Shown here: positions 25,525 to 34,819 of the stretch, piece by piece
How the letters are laid out: every line of letters begins with the position of its first letter
How positions within the stretch are numbered: the first letter of the stretch is position 1
Assembly: GCA_018701215.1 (NCBI GenBank)
Contig: JABIWH010000042.1
Span: forward strand, 14,069 to 78,068
DNA from: Rhodospirillaceae bacterium
GTDB taxonomy: Bacteria > Pseudomonadota > Alphaproteobacteria > GCA-2731375
DNA: 64,000 nt
Direction: 5' to 3'
Made by a program: the position numbers and the translations under genes
The notes under the pieces: generated by a model
Told to the model about the DNA's origin: nothing
Database searches by the model: none
What the model saw: the letters and a program-made list of their open reading frames with translations, nothing else

Positions 25525-25534
25525 GTTGATCAAC
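25525..25534. promoter_or_regulatory. Palindrome upstream of the iorAB-type operon
   Basis: GTTGATCAAC is a perfect 10-base palindrome about 35 bases before the iorA-type start. It is flanked by GCGT on the left and, less regularly, ACGC on the right. The rest of the 25326-25566 gap shows no gene. It could be a regulator site; evidence is weak. Confidence 0.25.
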
Positions 25535-25566
25535 GATACGCGTCAAGGCCCATAAGGAGATGATTG

Positions 25567-26028
25567 ATGATAGACCTGAACGGTAACACAGTCCGTGTCG
25601 AAAAAGCGCTGTATGACTTATCGCTGCTTGATTTCATCCGTGACCACGCCTTGTTGAAGGGTACAAAGTATGGGTGCGGTCAGGGTTTATGCGGTGCTTG
25701 TACCGTTCATCTGGACGGTGCCGCCCAACGCGCCTGTCAGCTGAGCATGTCCGAAGTTCTCGGACGAAATGTGACCACCATCGAAGGGTTGTCCGCCCTG
25801 ACCGATGGTGATGGCCTCCACCCGGTACAACAAGCCTGGATCACCGAAGCCGTGCCTCAATGCGGCTATTGCCAGCCCGGTCAACTCATGACGGCGGCAG
25901 CTCTCTTGAGTGAAAACCCCGTGCCCAACGATGCGGACATCCGCGCGGGCATGAACGGGAACATCTGCCGTTGCGGCACCTATGACCGCATTCGCCGCGC
26001 CGTCGCACGCGCCGCGCGGGAGACATAG
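25567..26028 (+). CDS. iorA: Isoquinoline 1-oxidoreductase-type [2Fe-2S] small subunit
   Basis: The 153-residue iron-sulfur subunit of a molybdenum hydroxylase has a plant-type cluster (YGCGQGLCGACTV plus a later Cys in RACQLS) and a second cluster (CGYCQPG and ICRCGTY). It passes electrons from the molybdenum centre of the large subunit, whose gene starts one base after this stop. AAGGAG lies seven bases before the ATG; a TTG one codon earlier is less likely. There is no FAD subunit gene nearby, consistent with two-subunit IorAB enzymes that pass electrons to a cytochrome or the membrane chain. Confidence 0.88.
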   Translation: MIDLNGNTVRVEKALYDLSLLDFIRDHALLKGTKYGCGQGLCGACTVHLDGAAQRACQLSMSEVLGRNVTTIEGLSALTDGDGLHPVQQAWITEAVPQCGYCQPGQLMTAAALLSENPVPNDADIRAGMNGNICRCGTYDRIRRAVARAARET

Positions 26029-26029
26029 C

Positions 26030-28222
26030 ATGGAAAATATCGTACGGAACATATCGATCGATCGCCGCAAGTTCTTGATCAACAGCGGCTGGCTGGCCGC
26101 TGGTTTGACCGTCTTGACTTCGTGCAAGGGCGTATTTGCGGTTCTGCCCACGACGGCCAACCCCGAGATTGAAGATGGCCTGTCCTGGGTTCAGCTCATG
26201 CCAGATGGGCGCATCCGTTTCCTCTGTCCAAGGATGGAAATGGGCCAAGGCGCGCCGCTGGGCTTAAGCCAAATCGTGGCAGAGGAACTCAACCTCGAAC
26301 AGTCACAAATCGAATGTGTATCTCCGGCCAGCAACCAATCACCGCCATTTAAGATGACCGTGGGCAGCGAAAGCATCGCCCTCTTTTCCGAGCCTGTTTC
26401 GCGCGGTGCGGCGAACTTGCGAGAACATCTAAGACAACAAGCCGCCAGGGAAACGGCGCTGCCGATTGGTCAATTGAAAGATGCCACGGGCGGTTTCGAT
26501 GCGGTGGGCCGGTTCATTGGCTATGGCGAATTAGTACCCGCCGAGGTCACCCTGCTAATGCCGGAGCAAAATGACACCGTCGCGCAGTATTTTTATACCA
26601 GGGCGGAAGCTCGGCGGATCGTTGGCAAGTCCTGGCGCAGTCCCGACCTGGAAAACATCGTCACCGGAAAAACAATCTACAGCCGGGATGTATCACTACC
26701 CGGCATGCTTTACGGTGACGTCATCCGCCCGCCTCGTTTCGACGCGACGCTGGTTGATGCCAAAGATATTGGCGCGGAAGCCATGCCCGGCGTCGAGGCG
26801 GTTGTGATCGATACCTCTAATAGTTTGCTTGGTGTGGTGGCGAAAAGTCCGCTTCTACTGGCCGATGCGCTCAAGAGAATTGAACCGGTCTGGCGCTTCG
26901 GGAACAGCACGGCATCCGCCGACGAGCTGGAAGTTACCCGTTACCGCGCGCGCGATGATTTCGAACACACACTGGTCGATGAAGGCAACAGCGCCGCCAA
27001 TGATGTCATCAGTGTGCGATCGGTAAGCGCCAACTACACAACGTCCTACATGGCCCATGCGGCTATGGAACCGAGAGCGGCGGTCGCCTGGGTCACAGAG
27101 GAAAATGTCAAAATATGGTGCGGCTGTCAGGACCCCTATTTCATTCGGGGTCGTATCGCCGCGCTGTTGGAGCGCGACGAGGAGGAGGTTGTCGTTCACC
27201 CGCTACGTATGGGCGGCGGGTTTGGCGGCCGGATTCTCTCGCAGCCCGCAGAGGAGGCCGCACTCCTCTCGGCGCGGGTTGGGCGCCCCGTGGGCGTCCA
27301 GTGGGACCGGGAAACAGAATTTCAGCATAACTATTTCCAACCCAAATTCTCTCATGCCATCGATAGCGGTTTGGATGCGAAGGGAAAGATCGCCTATTGG
27401 CGCCACGATTTTGTTTCATCGCCAATCATCTTCGGCTTGGTGCCCAGGGGTTTGGCCCCGATCCTCGACACTTTTATCGCCGACAAAGGTACCGCAAGAG
27501 GCGCCCGGATGCCCTACCAGGTGGGGCAACAACGGGTGCGCTATTCCGACATTCGAACGGAGGTCCCCACCGGGGCCTGGCGCGGTCTGGGCGCGGCGCC
27601 GAATACGTTTGCCATCGAGAGCATGATGGATGAGTTGGCCTTCGCGATAGGAGAAGATCCTCTGACCTTTCGATTAGCCCACCTTGCAGGAGCGGGCGGC
27701 CATATGGAGCCGCTCGCAACCGTATTACGCCGGGTCGGCGATGTGTCGGGTTGGGGCCGATCGACGCCCAAGAATCGTGGCCGGGGCGTGGCCTGCGCCA
27801 TATACAAGGGTCAGACCCATGTGGCGGTCGTTGCCGATGTCGCGATTGACCATGGGGAGCGCCAGGTTAAGGTTCTCAGGCTATGGTGCGTCCAGAATTG
27901 TGGCCTGGTCGTTAATCCTGATCAGGTGGAGAATCAAGTTCTAGGCAATCTGATGTGGGGCTGTGGCATGGCGTTGGAAGAGAAATTGACGATCAGTGAC
28001 GGCATCGCCAACGAACGCAACTTCGATGGCTACAACATCTTGCGTCATAACGAGGCGCCAGAGGCCGTCATAAAGCTGGTCAAAACCGCGAGGGCAAAGC
28101 CCCTGGCCGTGGGCGAAGCCGCCTTCGCACCTGCCGTTGCGGCCATTGCTAACGCTGCTTTCGCCGCGAGCGGGAAACGGCCCCGAGCCCTTCCCTTTGA
28201 TTACGACAGCCTCTACGCCTAG
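26030..28222 (+). CDS. iorB: Isoquinoline 1-oxidoreductase-type molybdopterin large subunit
   Basis: The 730-residue xanthine-dehydrogenase-family molybdenum subunit has a Tat-like signal (SIDRRKFLINSG) followed by LTSC at residues 29-32, which fits a lipobox. It is therefore probably exported folded and perhaps lipid-anchored. Cofactor motifs include MGGGFGGRIL, GAWRGLGAAPNTFAIES and the catalytic glutamate in LAVGEAAFAPA. IorAB-type enzymes hydroxylate N-heteroaromatics or oxidise aldehydes; the substrate here is unknown. The start is one base after the small-subunit stop. The AraC regulator gene follows within 14 bases. Confidence 0.88.
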   Translation: MENIVRNISIDRRKFLINSGWLAAGLTVLTSCKGVFAVLPTTANPEIEDGLSWVQLMPDGRIRFLCPRMEMGQGAPLGLSQIVAEELNLEQSQIECVSPASNQSPPFKMTVGSESIALFSEPVSRGAANLREHLRQQAARETALPIGQLKDATGGFDAVGRFIGYGELVPAEVTLLMPEQNDTVAQYFYTRAEARRIVGKSWRSPDLENIVTGKTIYSRDVSLPGMLYGDVIRPPRFDATLVDAKDIGAEAMPGVEAVVIDTSNSLLGVVAKSPLLLADALKRIEPVWRFGNSTASADELEVTRYRARDDFEHTLVDEGNSAANDVISVRSVSANYTTSYMAHAAMEPRAAVAWVTEENVKIWCGCQDPYFIRGRIAALLERDEEEVVVHPLRMGGGFGGRILSQPAEEAALLSARVGRPVGVQWDRETEFQHNYFQPKFSHAIDSGLDAKGKIAYWRHDFVSSPIIFGLVPRGLAPILDTFIADKGTARGARMPYQVGQQRVRYSDIRTEVPTGAWRGLGAAPNTFAIESMMDELAFAIGEDPLTFRLAHLAGAGGHMEPLATVLRRVGDVSGWGRSTPKNRGRGVACAIYKGQTHVAVVADVAIDHGERQVKVLRLWCVQNCGLVVNPDQVENQVLGNLMWGCGMALEEKLTISDGIANERNFDGYNILRHNEAPEAVIKLVKTARAKPLAVGEAAFAPAVAAIANAAFAASGKRPRALPFDYDSLYA

Positions 28223-28235
28223 GGAATTTGAGGTC

Positions 28236-29234
28236 ATGAGGAAGACTCATATCGACGACTTCGCCCGCGCGAGCATTGTCAACTTGGTTCGGCGGGAAAT
28301 CGCCAAGTCGCATCCCGAATTGCTACCGGGCATACCAAAACCCATCGACAATTTACGCAATGCCTCGGTCCCTGCCGGTGACAAACGCGACCTTCTCGAG
28401 CGCATCTTGGGTGAAGCCGGCGCCGCGACCTTGCTTGCGGTGGGGCAAGGCCTGCGCGATGGTGATTTTGATCCGATCTGGCGCGCCGCCGCCAGGGCCC
28501 GCAACCCGCAACAGCTCTTCCATGGCTGGCGGCGCCTGGAAGGATACGCGCATTCCACCAACCGACTGGACATGGTCTACCTTGAAGAGTCCCAAGTCGA
28601 CTGCCGGCGATACGCCGTCAAGGGCGCCGACGCACCGAGCCCGTCGGAAAATCTACTGATCTGCGGCATCGTCATTGCGCTTTTGGAAATTATCGGCTGT
28701 CGCGGGGTCGTTTGCATGATGCCGCAAACCAATGGCAGATCCATGACATTGTATGAACGCGGCGCTTTCACCCTGCCGGATAGGCTCGGCGCGGGCCTGG
28801 ATACCACTGCCTGGGCCATCCATTGGAGCGCCTTTGAGCCCAAGTATGTGGCGGACAACACGAACAAGCGAGAGATCTCTATCCCCGTTCCCGCCGCCTG
28901 CAATTCCGAAACACGGCGAGCTGTCATACAGGCAGCGAATTATCTATCGATGGATTTCTTGCGCCAGTGGAAGGTCGGCGAGCTAGCGCGGGAACTGGGC
29001 ATGTCACAACGATCATTTCAGCGTCGTCTTCGCGAGGCTGAGCTTAATTTTTCAAGTTTGGTTCGGGGCTTGCGCATACAGGAGGCATGTCGATTGCTCC
29101 AAGGAAATGACATCTCACTCGCCGTCATTGGTTTTTGTGCGGGTTTTTCCGACAGCGCGCACTTCAGCCGCGATTTTCGTGCCGGCACCGGCACCACGCC
29201 GACGGCGTTCAGAGACGCGTTGGACAGCCCGTAA
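28236..29234 (+). CDS. AraC-family transcriptional regulator
   Basis: The 332-residue protein has a C-terminal pair of helix-turn-helix motifs (about 240-330): VGELARELGMSQRSFQRRLR and IAVIGFCAGFSDSAHFSRDF-like (LAVIGFCAGFSDSAHFSRDF), then GTTPTAFRD. The N-terminal 230 residues are a sensor domain without a clear cupin signature. GAGG precedes the ATG, which lies 14 bases after the molybdenum large subunit, so it probably regulates that operon. Confidence 0.87.
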   Translation: MRKTHIDDFARASIVNLVRREIAKSHPELLPGIPKPIDNLRNASVPAGDKRDLLERILGEAGAATLLAVGQGLRDGDFDPIWRAAARARNPQQLFHGWRRLEGYAHSTNRLDMVYLEESQVDCRRYAVKGADAPSPSENLLICGIVIALLEIIGCRGVVCMMPQTNGRSMTLYERGAFTLPDRLGAGLDTTAWAIHWSAFEPKYVADNTNKREISIPVPAACNSETRRAVIQAANYLSMDFLRQWKVGELARELGMSQRSFQRRLREAELNFSSLVRGLRIQEACRLLQGNDISLAVIGFCAGFSDSAHFSRDFRAGTGTTPTAFRDALDSP

Positions 29235-29285
29235 CACCACGTGGCTGATGGAAAGACTGTAGAGACCGAACCTGCAGTTCGGGCG

Positions 29286-29654
29286 CTACGCTTTTGCGTT
29301 CTGTACCAATTGCAGGCGCCAGCCGTCCGGATCGCGCAAATTCAAATTGGTGCGGCCGGTATCCTTCACATGACCGGGCGCGGAAGAGACCATGCCGGGA
29401 TAATCTTTCAGGGCGGCATGGGCGGCGTTGACGTCATCAACCTTGAAAGCGATATGATTGACCCCGATCACTTCCTCGCCAATGACCTGATGGATTTCAA
29501 ACACCGGCTGGCCCTCGCCTGGCGGTTTCATTTCGACGGAGCCGCCATGATGCGGCGTCTCGCGCACGGTTTCAAAACCAAGCGTTTTTAAGAAGGACAC
29601 ATATTCGTCCAAATCCCGTACAATCAGTTCAATATGGTCGATGCCTTTGATCAT
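29286..29654 (-). CDS. VOC (glyoxalase/bleomycin-resistance fold) family protein
   Basis: The 122-residue protein has one vicinal-oxygen-chelate module pair: IDHIELIVRDLDEYVSFLKT, then GVNHIAFKVDDVNAAHAAL and DPDGWRLQLVQ. Histidines at HIEL and NHIAF and a Glu near FEIHQV are in metal-ligand positions. Such proteins include isomerases, dioxygenases and resistance proteins; no specific reaction can be assigned. It is divergent from the creatininase-family gene across 45 bases. Confidence 0.82.
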   Translation of the reverse strand: MIKGIDHIELIVRDLDEYVSFLKTLGFETVRETPHHGGSVEMKPPGEGQPVFEIHQVIGEEVIGVNHIAFKVDDVNAAHAALKDYPGMVSSAPGHVKDTGRTNLNLRDPDGWRLQLVQNAKA

Positions 29655-29699
29655 GTCTGTCTCCAATTACCTATCTGCAATTAAGGGAATATCTTCGCG

Positions 29700-30458
29700 A
29701 TGCAGCTACAGATGCAAACCTGGGCCGAAGTGGAACGTTACCTCGAATCCTCCACCATCGCCATCATGCCGATTGGTTCCACCGAGCAACACGGCCCCAA
29801 CGGCCTGATCGGCACTGATGCGGTCAGCGCCGAAGCCATCGCCGTCGCCGTGGGCGAGGCCGCCAATGTCATGGTCGCGCCCACCATCGCCGTGGGCATG
29901 GCCCAGCATCACATGGCCTTCAAAGGTTCCATGACCCTGCGCCCGGCCACCATGATCCAATTGATCGGCGACTATGTGGACAGCCTGGCGCATCATGGTT
30001 TCGACAAGTTTTATTTCATCAATGGCCATGGCGGCAACAGCGCCACCATCGAAGCGGCATTCCAGGAAGTCTATACCGCTCACACCATGCACGGCAGTAA
30101 CAGAAATGGGGGCAACGAAGCCTCGGTCCGCTGCCGTCTGCGCAACTGGTGGCAGGGGGATAAGACCTACAAGCTGATCAAGGAACTGTTCGGCGACAAG
30201 GACGGCATGCATGCCACCATCTCCGAAGTCTCGGTGACGCAATATCTGTTCCCCGAGCACATCAAATCCGCCCCCGACATGGGCCCGCCGGAGCCGTTCA
30301 GAAGCCGTTGGAGCGACGCCGCCGACTACCGCGCCAAATTCCCCGACGGCCGCATCGCCTCCCACCCGTACCTGGCGACGCCCGAGGCCGGCAAAAAGAT
30401 CTTCGATCTGGCCGTCACGGAAATTGCCGAGGAAGTAACTGCCTACGCCAAGGGATAA
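29700..30458 (+). CDS. Creatininase family protein (amidohydrolase)
   Basis: The 252-residue protein shows creatininase motifs in order: PIGSTEQHGPNGLIGTDA with Glu, His and Asp metal ligands, VGMAQHHM, YFINGHGGNSATI with the second His, and HATISEVSVTQYL with a Glu. These two-metal enzymes open cyclic amides or remove formyl groups in cofactor pathways. The true substrate is not evident. It is divergent from the VOC gene and 222 bases before the MATE exporter. Confidence 0.85.
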   Translation: MQLQMQTWAEVERYLESSTIAIMPIGSTEQHGPNGLIGTDAVSAEAIAVAVGEAANVMVAPTIAVGMAQHHMAFKGSMTLRPATMIQLIGDYVDSLAHHGFDKFYFINGHGGNSATIEAAFQEVYTAHTMHGSNRNGGNEASVRCRLRNWWQGDKTYKLIKELFGDKDGMHATISEVSVTQYLFPEHIKSAPDMGPPEPFRSRWSDAADYRAKFPDGRIASHPYLATPEAGKKIFDLAVTEIAEEVTAYAKG

Positions 30459-30680
30459 GAGCAGCTTGAAAGCGTACGGAGCCTCGCCTATATAGCTCCC
30501 CATGCGAACGCGCGTCATATATCTGCAGCAACGATCATAGCTGCCCTCGTCGCTGGCCCGCCCGGATTTTAGGCGCGGGGCCGGCGTTCGACGCGCGTCC
30601 TGAAGCCAGCCCCTAAAGCCAATGGCATTTTGTTCCTGCACGGACGCGCCCACAAAGACTTCGTGCAATGGAATTTCGAC

Positions 30681-32039
30681 ATGACTACATTTAGCCTTTG
30701 GCGCCGGGAAAGCCGCGCCATCATCGTCCTGGCCCTGCCCCTGGCCCTGACCCAGCTATCGCACATCGCCATGGTGACGACGGACGTGGTGATGATGGGC
30801 TGGTTGGGGCCCACTGCCTTGGCGGCGGGCACCCTGGCCAATCACTACTATTGGTTTTTCGATATGTTCGCCATGGGCCTGGTCAGTGCCGTGGCGCCCA
30901 TACTGGCGCAGGATCTGGGCGGGCGGCGGTTTCGCCAGGTCAGGCGCACCATACGCCAGGGTTTTTGGGCCGCCGCGCTGCTCTCGCTACCCTGTGCCGC
31001 CGCGATCTGGCATACGCAACCGGTCCTCGAAGCCCTGGGCCAGGACCCGGCGTTGTCTGCGGCGGCACAGAGCTATCTTCGCCACATGGTGATCGGCTTT
31101 CTGCCCGGCCTTTGCTTCATTGTCTTAGGCGCGTTCCTGGCGGCGCATACCAGGCCGCGCGCCACATTGGTGGTCGCGGTTCTGGGCATTGTCGTCAATG
31201 GCATTGCCGATTACGGCCTGATATTCGGGCATTTCGGTCTACCGCGCCTGGAATTAATCGGCGCCGGCATCGCCTCCGCCACGGTCAGCAGCTTCATGTT
31301 TCTAAGCCTTTTGGCGTTCGTATTGCTAGACCGGCGGTTGCGCCGCTATCGGCTGTTCGGCCGCTTCTGGCGCGCCGATTGGGCCCGGTTTCGGGACATA
31401 TTCCGCATCGGTCTGCCCATGGGTATTACGACCCTGGCAGAAATCGGCATGTTCACCGCCGCCGCCCTGCTGGTGGGTCTGTTGGGAACCGATGCCCTGG
31501 CCGCCCACGCAATCGCCGTGCAATGCGCGGCTATCGTCTACATGATCGCCGATGGCATTGCCAAGGCGGTCATGGTGCGGGTAGGCCGGGCCACGGGCGC
31601 GGGCGATCACCGAGGCGCGGCGCGGGCTGGTTGGGCCGGCATCACCTTGGGTCTGGGCTATGCCTTGCTGCCGGCGCTGGCGTTTTGGCTCTTCGGCGGT
31701 GCCATTGTCGATCTCTATCTGGGTCCAGCGCGGCCAGAAACCATGCCGGTCAGAGAGCTGGCCATCGCCTTTCTTTTCGTGGTGGCCCTGTCCCAGCTGG
31801 CTGACGGCACCCAGGTTACGGCCATGGGCGCCCTGCGCGGCCTTAAGGATACCCAACGGCCCATGCTGATCGCATTGCTGGGTTATTGGGGTTTGGGCCT
31901 GCCCATCGGCGCCTATTTCGGCATTTATCTGAACTTTGGCGGCGAGGCTATCTGGAGCGGTCTGGCGATCGGCTTGACCGTGGTAAGTGTCTGCCTTGTC
32001 GAGCGTTTTCGCGTTATGTCCAACCGCCGAAGCGGCTAA
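30681..32039 (+). CDS. MATE family multidrug/metabolite exporter
   Basis: The 452-residue protein has about 12 membrane helices in two related halves and the MATE features PLALTQLSHIAMVTTDVVMM and GMFTAAALLVGLLGTDALAA with IGLPMGITTLAE. MATE transporters expel drugs or metabolites in exchange for Na+ or H+. The start MTTFSLWRRES is chosen because the first helix follows directly; the upstream 17 codons are hydrophilic and have no helix. The ribosome site is weak. The substrate is unknown. Confidence 0.9.
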   Translation: MTTFSLWRRESRAIIVLALPLALTQLSHIAMVTTDVVMMGWLGPTALAAGTLANHYYWFFDMFAMGLVSAVAPILAQDLGGRRFRQVRRTIRQGFWAAALLSLPCAAAIWHTQPVLEALGQDPALSAAAQSYLRHMVIGFLPGLCFIVLGAFLAAHTRPRATLVVAVLGIVVNGIADYGLIFGHFGLPRLELIGAGIASATVSSFMFLSLLAFVLLDRRLRRYRLFGRFWRADWARFRDIFRIGLPMGITTLAEIGMFTAAALLVGLLGTDALAAHAIAVQCAAIVYMIADGIAKAVMVRVGRATGAGDHRGAARAGWAGITLGLGYALLPALAFWLFGGAIVDLYLGPARPETMPVRELAIAFLFVVALSQLADGTQVTAMGALRGLKDTQRPMLIALLGYWGLGLPIGAYFGIYLNFGGEAIWSGLAIGLTVVSVCLVERFRVMSNRRSG

Positions 32040-32172
32040 AAGCAGCTGCGCCGCTTCTGAAATTGGAACAAATTTGAATCTTTTTCGTGCGTTTGACCAT
32101 CAGATCATGCTAACTTAACCCTAATTGATTATGTAAAACGTATTCTATGAAAAAAGTTACGGGGGTATGCTT

Positions 32173-32457
32173 ATGGTCATCGAATTCATATTGGGCGCGG
32201 CGCTTATTGTCATGACGACGGCGGCCTTGATCATGTGGCTGTCCAGTGTCACCGAAGGAATACGCGCGGTTTTGGCGGTCGGCGGGGTCATGACCCTGGC
32301 CCTACTGGTACTGATGGCCCATACGGCCATGGGCGTGGCCTTGATGGACGCGCTGCATTTGCTGTTGGTTGTCGGTCTGCTGGTAGTGCCGATTATTGCC
32401 ATCGCCTTCGCCGACTGGCGCCGTGCGCCGTCGTCGGATCAGCAGTCAAACCTCTAA
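32173..32457 (+). CDS. Small hypothetical inner-membrane protein
   Basis: The 94-residue protein has three hydrophobic helices (IEFILGAALIVMTTAALIMW, AVLAVGGVMTLALLVLMA and LHLLLVVGLLVVPIIAIAFA), then a short polar tail. GGGGG lies seven bases before the chosen ATG; an in-frame ATG two codons earlier is too close to it. The AT-rich stretch upstream (32060-32160) may hold its promoter. No family is recognised. Confidence 0.65.
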   Translation: MVIEFILGAALIVMTTAALIMWLSSVTEGIRAVLAVGGVMTLALLVLMAHTAMGVALMDALHLLLVVGLLVVPIIAIAFADWRRAPSSDQQSNL

Positions 32458-32649
32458 GCAATCTTTCAAGAATATAGGCTTCACGGGGAGGCCCGGCAGC
32501 GCCCATGAAGAGGCGCGGTCGGGCAGTCTGCACAACAAACAAACATTTCAAGATTGAACATACCACTTGCAAGCTTGCGTTGGCGGGCGGGGGGCATTAC
32601 ATGTTGGGCTCTTGCCGGTAGGGGCGTTAGAAAAGGGCTTGGGCTTCGC

Positions 32650-32943
32650 ATGTGTTCTATTGTCGAATTGGTTGCAAGCGTGATCATGTTGTATTTTTGG
32701 CTGATCCTGGTGCAGGTCATAATGTCCTGGCTGGTGGTCTTCAATGTCATCAATACACAGAATCGCTTCGTCTACATGGTGGGCGATTTCCTGCACAAGA
32801 TTACTGAACCGGCCCTGGGTCCGATTCGCCGCATCCTGCCCAGCCTGGGCGGTATTGACCTCTCGCCGGTGGTTCTGATCCTGCTGTTGATCTTCGTGCA
32901 GAATTTCATTCGGGAAATCAGCAGTTGCGGCCCCGGATTTTAG
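32650..32943 (+). CDS. YggT family membrane protein
   Basis: The 97-residue protein has two helices around IIMLYFWLILVQVIMSWLV-like and SPVVLILLLIFVQNFI, and the YggT signature HKITEPALGPIRRILPSLGGIDLSP between them. The family is widespread; members are near cell-division or osmotic genes elsewhere and their exact role is open. The start is the ATG at MCSIVEL. The gene converges on the SMP-30 gene with 16 bases between stops. Confidence 0.85.
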   Translation: MCSIVELVASVIMLYFWLILVQVIMSWLVVFNVINTQNRFVYMVGDFLHKITEPALGPIRRILPSLGGIDLSPVVLILLLIFVQNFIREISSCGPGF

Positions 32944-32959
32944 CGTAACGCCGCAACTT

Positions 32960-33928
32960 CTACCCGCCTGGCGCCCCTTGGGTGTTCACATACAAGGCGT
33001 AGAGGGATTGACTGGCGGCCATGAACAGGCGGTTGCGCTTGCTACCGCCAAAGCAGACATTGGCGCAGCGTTCCGGCAAGGCAATCCGCCCGATCTTGGC
33101 GCCGTCGGGGGCGAAAATCAGCACGCCGTCCAGCTCTTCCGTACCCATACCCCAGCCGCACCACAAATTGCCGTCCACGTCACTGCGCATACCATCAGGG
33201 GTGCCGCCGGGCCCGGCATCGATATGCACCCGTTTGTTGGAAATTTTGCGGCCATCGGCGGAAACGTCATAGGCCAAAATCTTGCGGTTCGGCACGCCAC
33301 GGGATTCCACCACATAGAGGATGCTTTCATCGGGCGAAAAGCACAGGCCATTGGGGCCCAACACGTCATCGGCGGCGACGGTGATACCGCCGTCATCGCC
33401 ATCAATGCGATAGACCGCCTGGGGCACCTCCGGCTCGGCCTTGTGGCCTTCGTAATTACCTAAAATGCCGAACGGCGGATCCGTGAACCAGATTGAGCCG
33501 TCGGATTTCACCACCACGTCGTTGGGGGAATTCAACGGCTTACCCTGCCAATTGTCCATCAACACGGTGATGGCGCCATCGTATTCCGTGCGGGTAACCC
33601 GCCGCCCCCCATGTTCGCAGGTAATCAGGCGGCCCTGACGGTCACGGGTGTTGCCGTTGCCGAAATCGGTGGGCTTGCGGTAGGTGGAGACCTTGCCGGT
33701 TTCCTCCTCCCACTTCAAAATTCGGTTATTGGGAATATCGCTCCACAAAAGGTAGCGGCCATCGCCAAACCAGACCGGCCCTTCCGCCCAGCGGCAGCCG
33801 GTGTACAGCCGCTCTACCGCGGCGCTGAAAATAGTATAGGGCGCGAACCGTTCATCCAGAATCTCGACCGCCGGATCAGGATAACGGGGATGCTCGCGCC
33901 AGCCGGCGCTTAAAGGGTGTCTAGGCAT
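32960..33928 (-). CDS. SMP-30/gluconolactonase family protein
   Basis: The 322-residue six-bladed beta-propeller has GCRWAEGPVWFGDGRYLLWS with the metal-binding Glu, NSPNDVVVKSDGSIWFTDP with the Asn, and ENGLCFSPDES-like NGLCFSPDE, then DGMRSDVDGNLWC with the Asp. Such enzymes hydrolyse sugar lactones with a divalent metal. The gene starts 17 bases after the TauD-type dioxygenase on the same strand and is probably the last of mtnP-apt-tauD-like-SMP30. The physiological lactone is unknown. Confidence 0.88.
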   Translation of the reverse strand: MPRHPLSAGWREHPRYPDPAVEILDERFAPYTIFSAAVERLYTGCRWAEGPVWFGDGRYLLWSDIPNNRILKWEEETGKVSTYRKPTDFGNGNTRDRQGRLITCEHGGRRVTRTEYDGAITVLMDNWQGKPLNSPNDVVVKSDGSIWFTDPPFGILGNYEGHKAEPEVPQAVYRIDGDDGGITVAADDVLGPNGLCFSPDESILYVVESRGVPNRKILAYDVSADGRKISNKRVHIDAGPGGTPDGMRSDVDGNLWCGWGMGTEELDGVLIFAPDGAKIGRIALPERCANVCFGGSKRNRLFMAASQSLYALYVNTQGAPGG

Positions 33929-33945
33929 GCGATCTTATCTCCCAT

Positions 33946-34818
33946 CTAAACAATCCGGCCATCCACTGCCGTCGGGCCATCGCCCGCCAATGTTGTGCGC
34001 ACCATCAGGCGCCGCTCGTTGGCCTCATCATAGGGCCGCCCGCGATGCAGCACGGCACGGTTATCCCACATCACCACGTCATCAGGGCGCCAGACATGGC
34101 GGTAAGTGAAGGCTTTCTGGGTCGCGATCCCGGTCAATTCGTCGATCAAGGCCATGGCCTCGTCATCCGCCATGCCGACAATCGCGCCGATATGACTGCC
34201 CAGCACCAACGCCTTGCGGCCATTGGCCGGGTTGCGGCGGACCAGGGCCTGGGGCACGGGGGGCAGAGCCGTTTCCTGCGCCGCGCTGACCGCGTTGGGG
34301 TCAACCTTGCGCCGCGAGGTGGCGATGGAATGGATCGCCACCAGGCCATCGATGCGCTGTTTCATATCCGCGCTCAAGCTTTCATAGGCGGCCCGGCCGG
34401 AGGCAAATTCAGTATCGCCGCCCTGTTTGACGATTTGCCGGGCTGACAGGATCGAGCCTTTGGCCGGCGCCGCCTTAAAGGTGCTGTCGCTATGCCACAA
34501 CAGATTGGCGGTGCCGAACAAGGCCAGATGGCTACCGGGTTCCTTCAAGCTGCCATCCGCCAGCATATTGGAAATCCGCACGATCTTGGAGCCGGAACCA
34601 ACCAGGCCCGGCAGGGTTTCCTCCAACGGTCCAAAATTTTCCGAAAAGATGATCTGCTGTTCGTCGCTGAGCGGCTGGTCATGAAATACCAGCACGGAAT
34701 AGTCTTCGAAAGCCGCTGAAATTTCCCCTCGAATTTCCGCCGACAATGGTTCGCGGGCAGCAAAGCCGCTGACCGTGGCGCCAAAAGCCTCTGTCAGCGG
34801 TTCTATCCGCAAGGCCAT
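33946..34818 (-). CDS. TauD/TfdA-family Fe(II)/2-oxoglutarate dioxygenase
   Basis: The 290-residue protein starts LRIEPLTEAFGATVSGF and has the iron ligands HSD (LLWHSDSTF) and a distal His in VLHRGRP. The 2-oxoglutarate-binding Arg is in RRLMVRTTLAGD. TauD/TfdA enzymes hydroxylate sulfonates, aryloxy acids, taurine and others to release sulfite or a carbonyl. The substrate is not evident. GGGGGAC lies four bases before the ATG, which is one base after the apt stop, so the two genes are translationally coupled. Confidence 0.88.
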   Translation of the reverse strand: MALRIEPLTEAFGATVSGFAAREPLSAEIRGEISAAFEDYSVLVFHDQPLSDEQQIIFSENFGPLEETLPGLVGSGSKIVRISNMLADGSLKEPGSHLALFGTANLLWHSDSTFKAAPAKGSILSARQIVKQGGDTEFASGRAAYESLSADMKQRIDGLVAIHSIATSRRKVDPNAVSAAQETALPPVPQALVRRNPANGRKALVLGSHIGAIVGMADDEAMALIDELTGIATQKAFTYRHVWRPDDVVMWDNRAVLHRGRPYDEANERRLMVRTTLAGDGPTAVDGRIV

Positions 34819-34819
34819 A

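Noticed and set aside
29706..30668. Long minus-strand frame antisense to the creatininase-family gene
   Set aside because: The plus-strand protein has metal-binding motifs of creatininase; the antisense frame has none.
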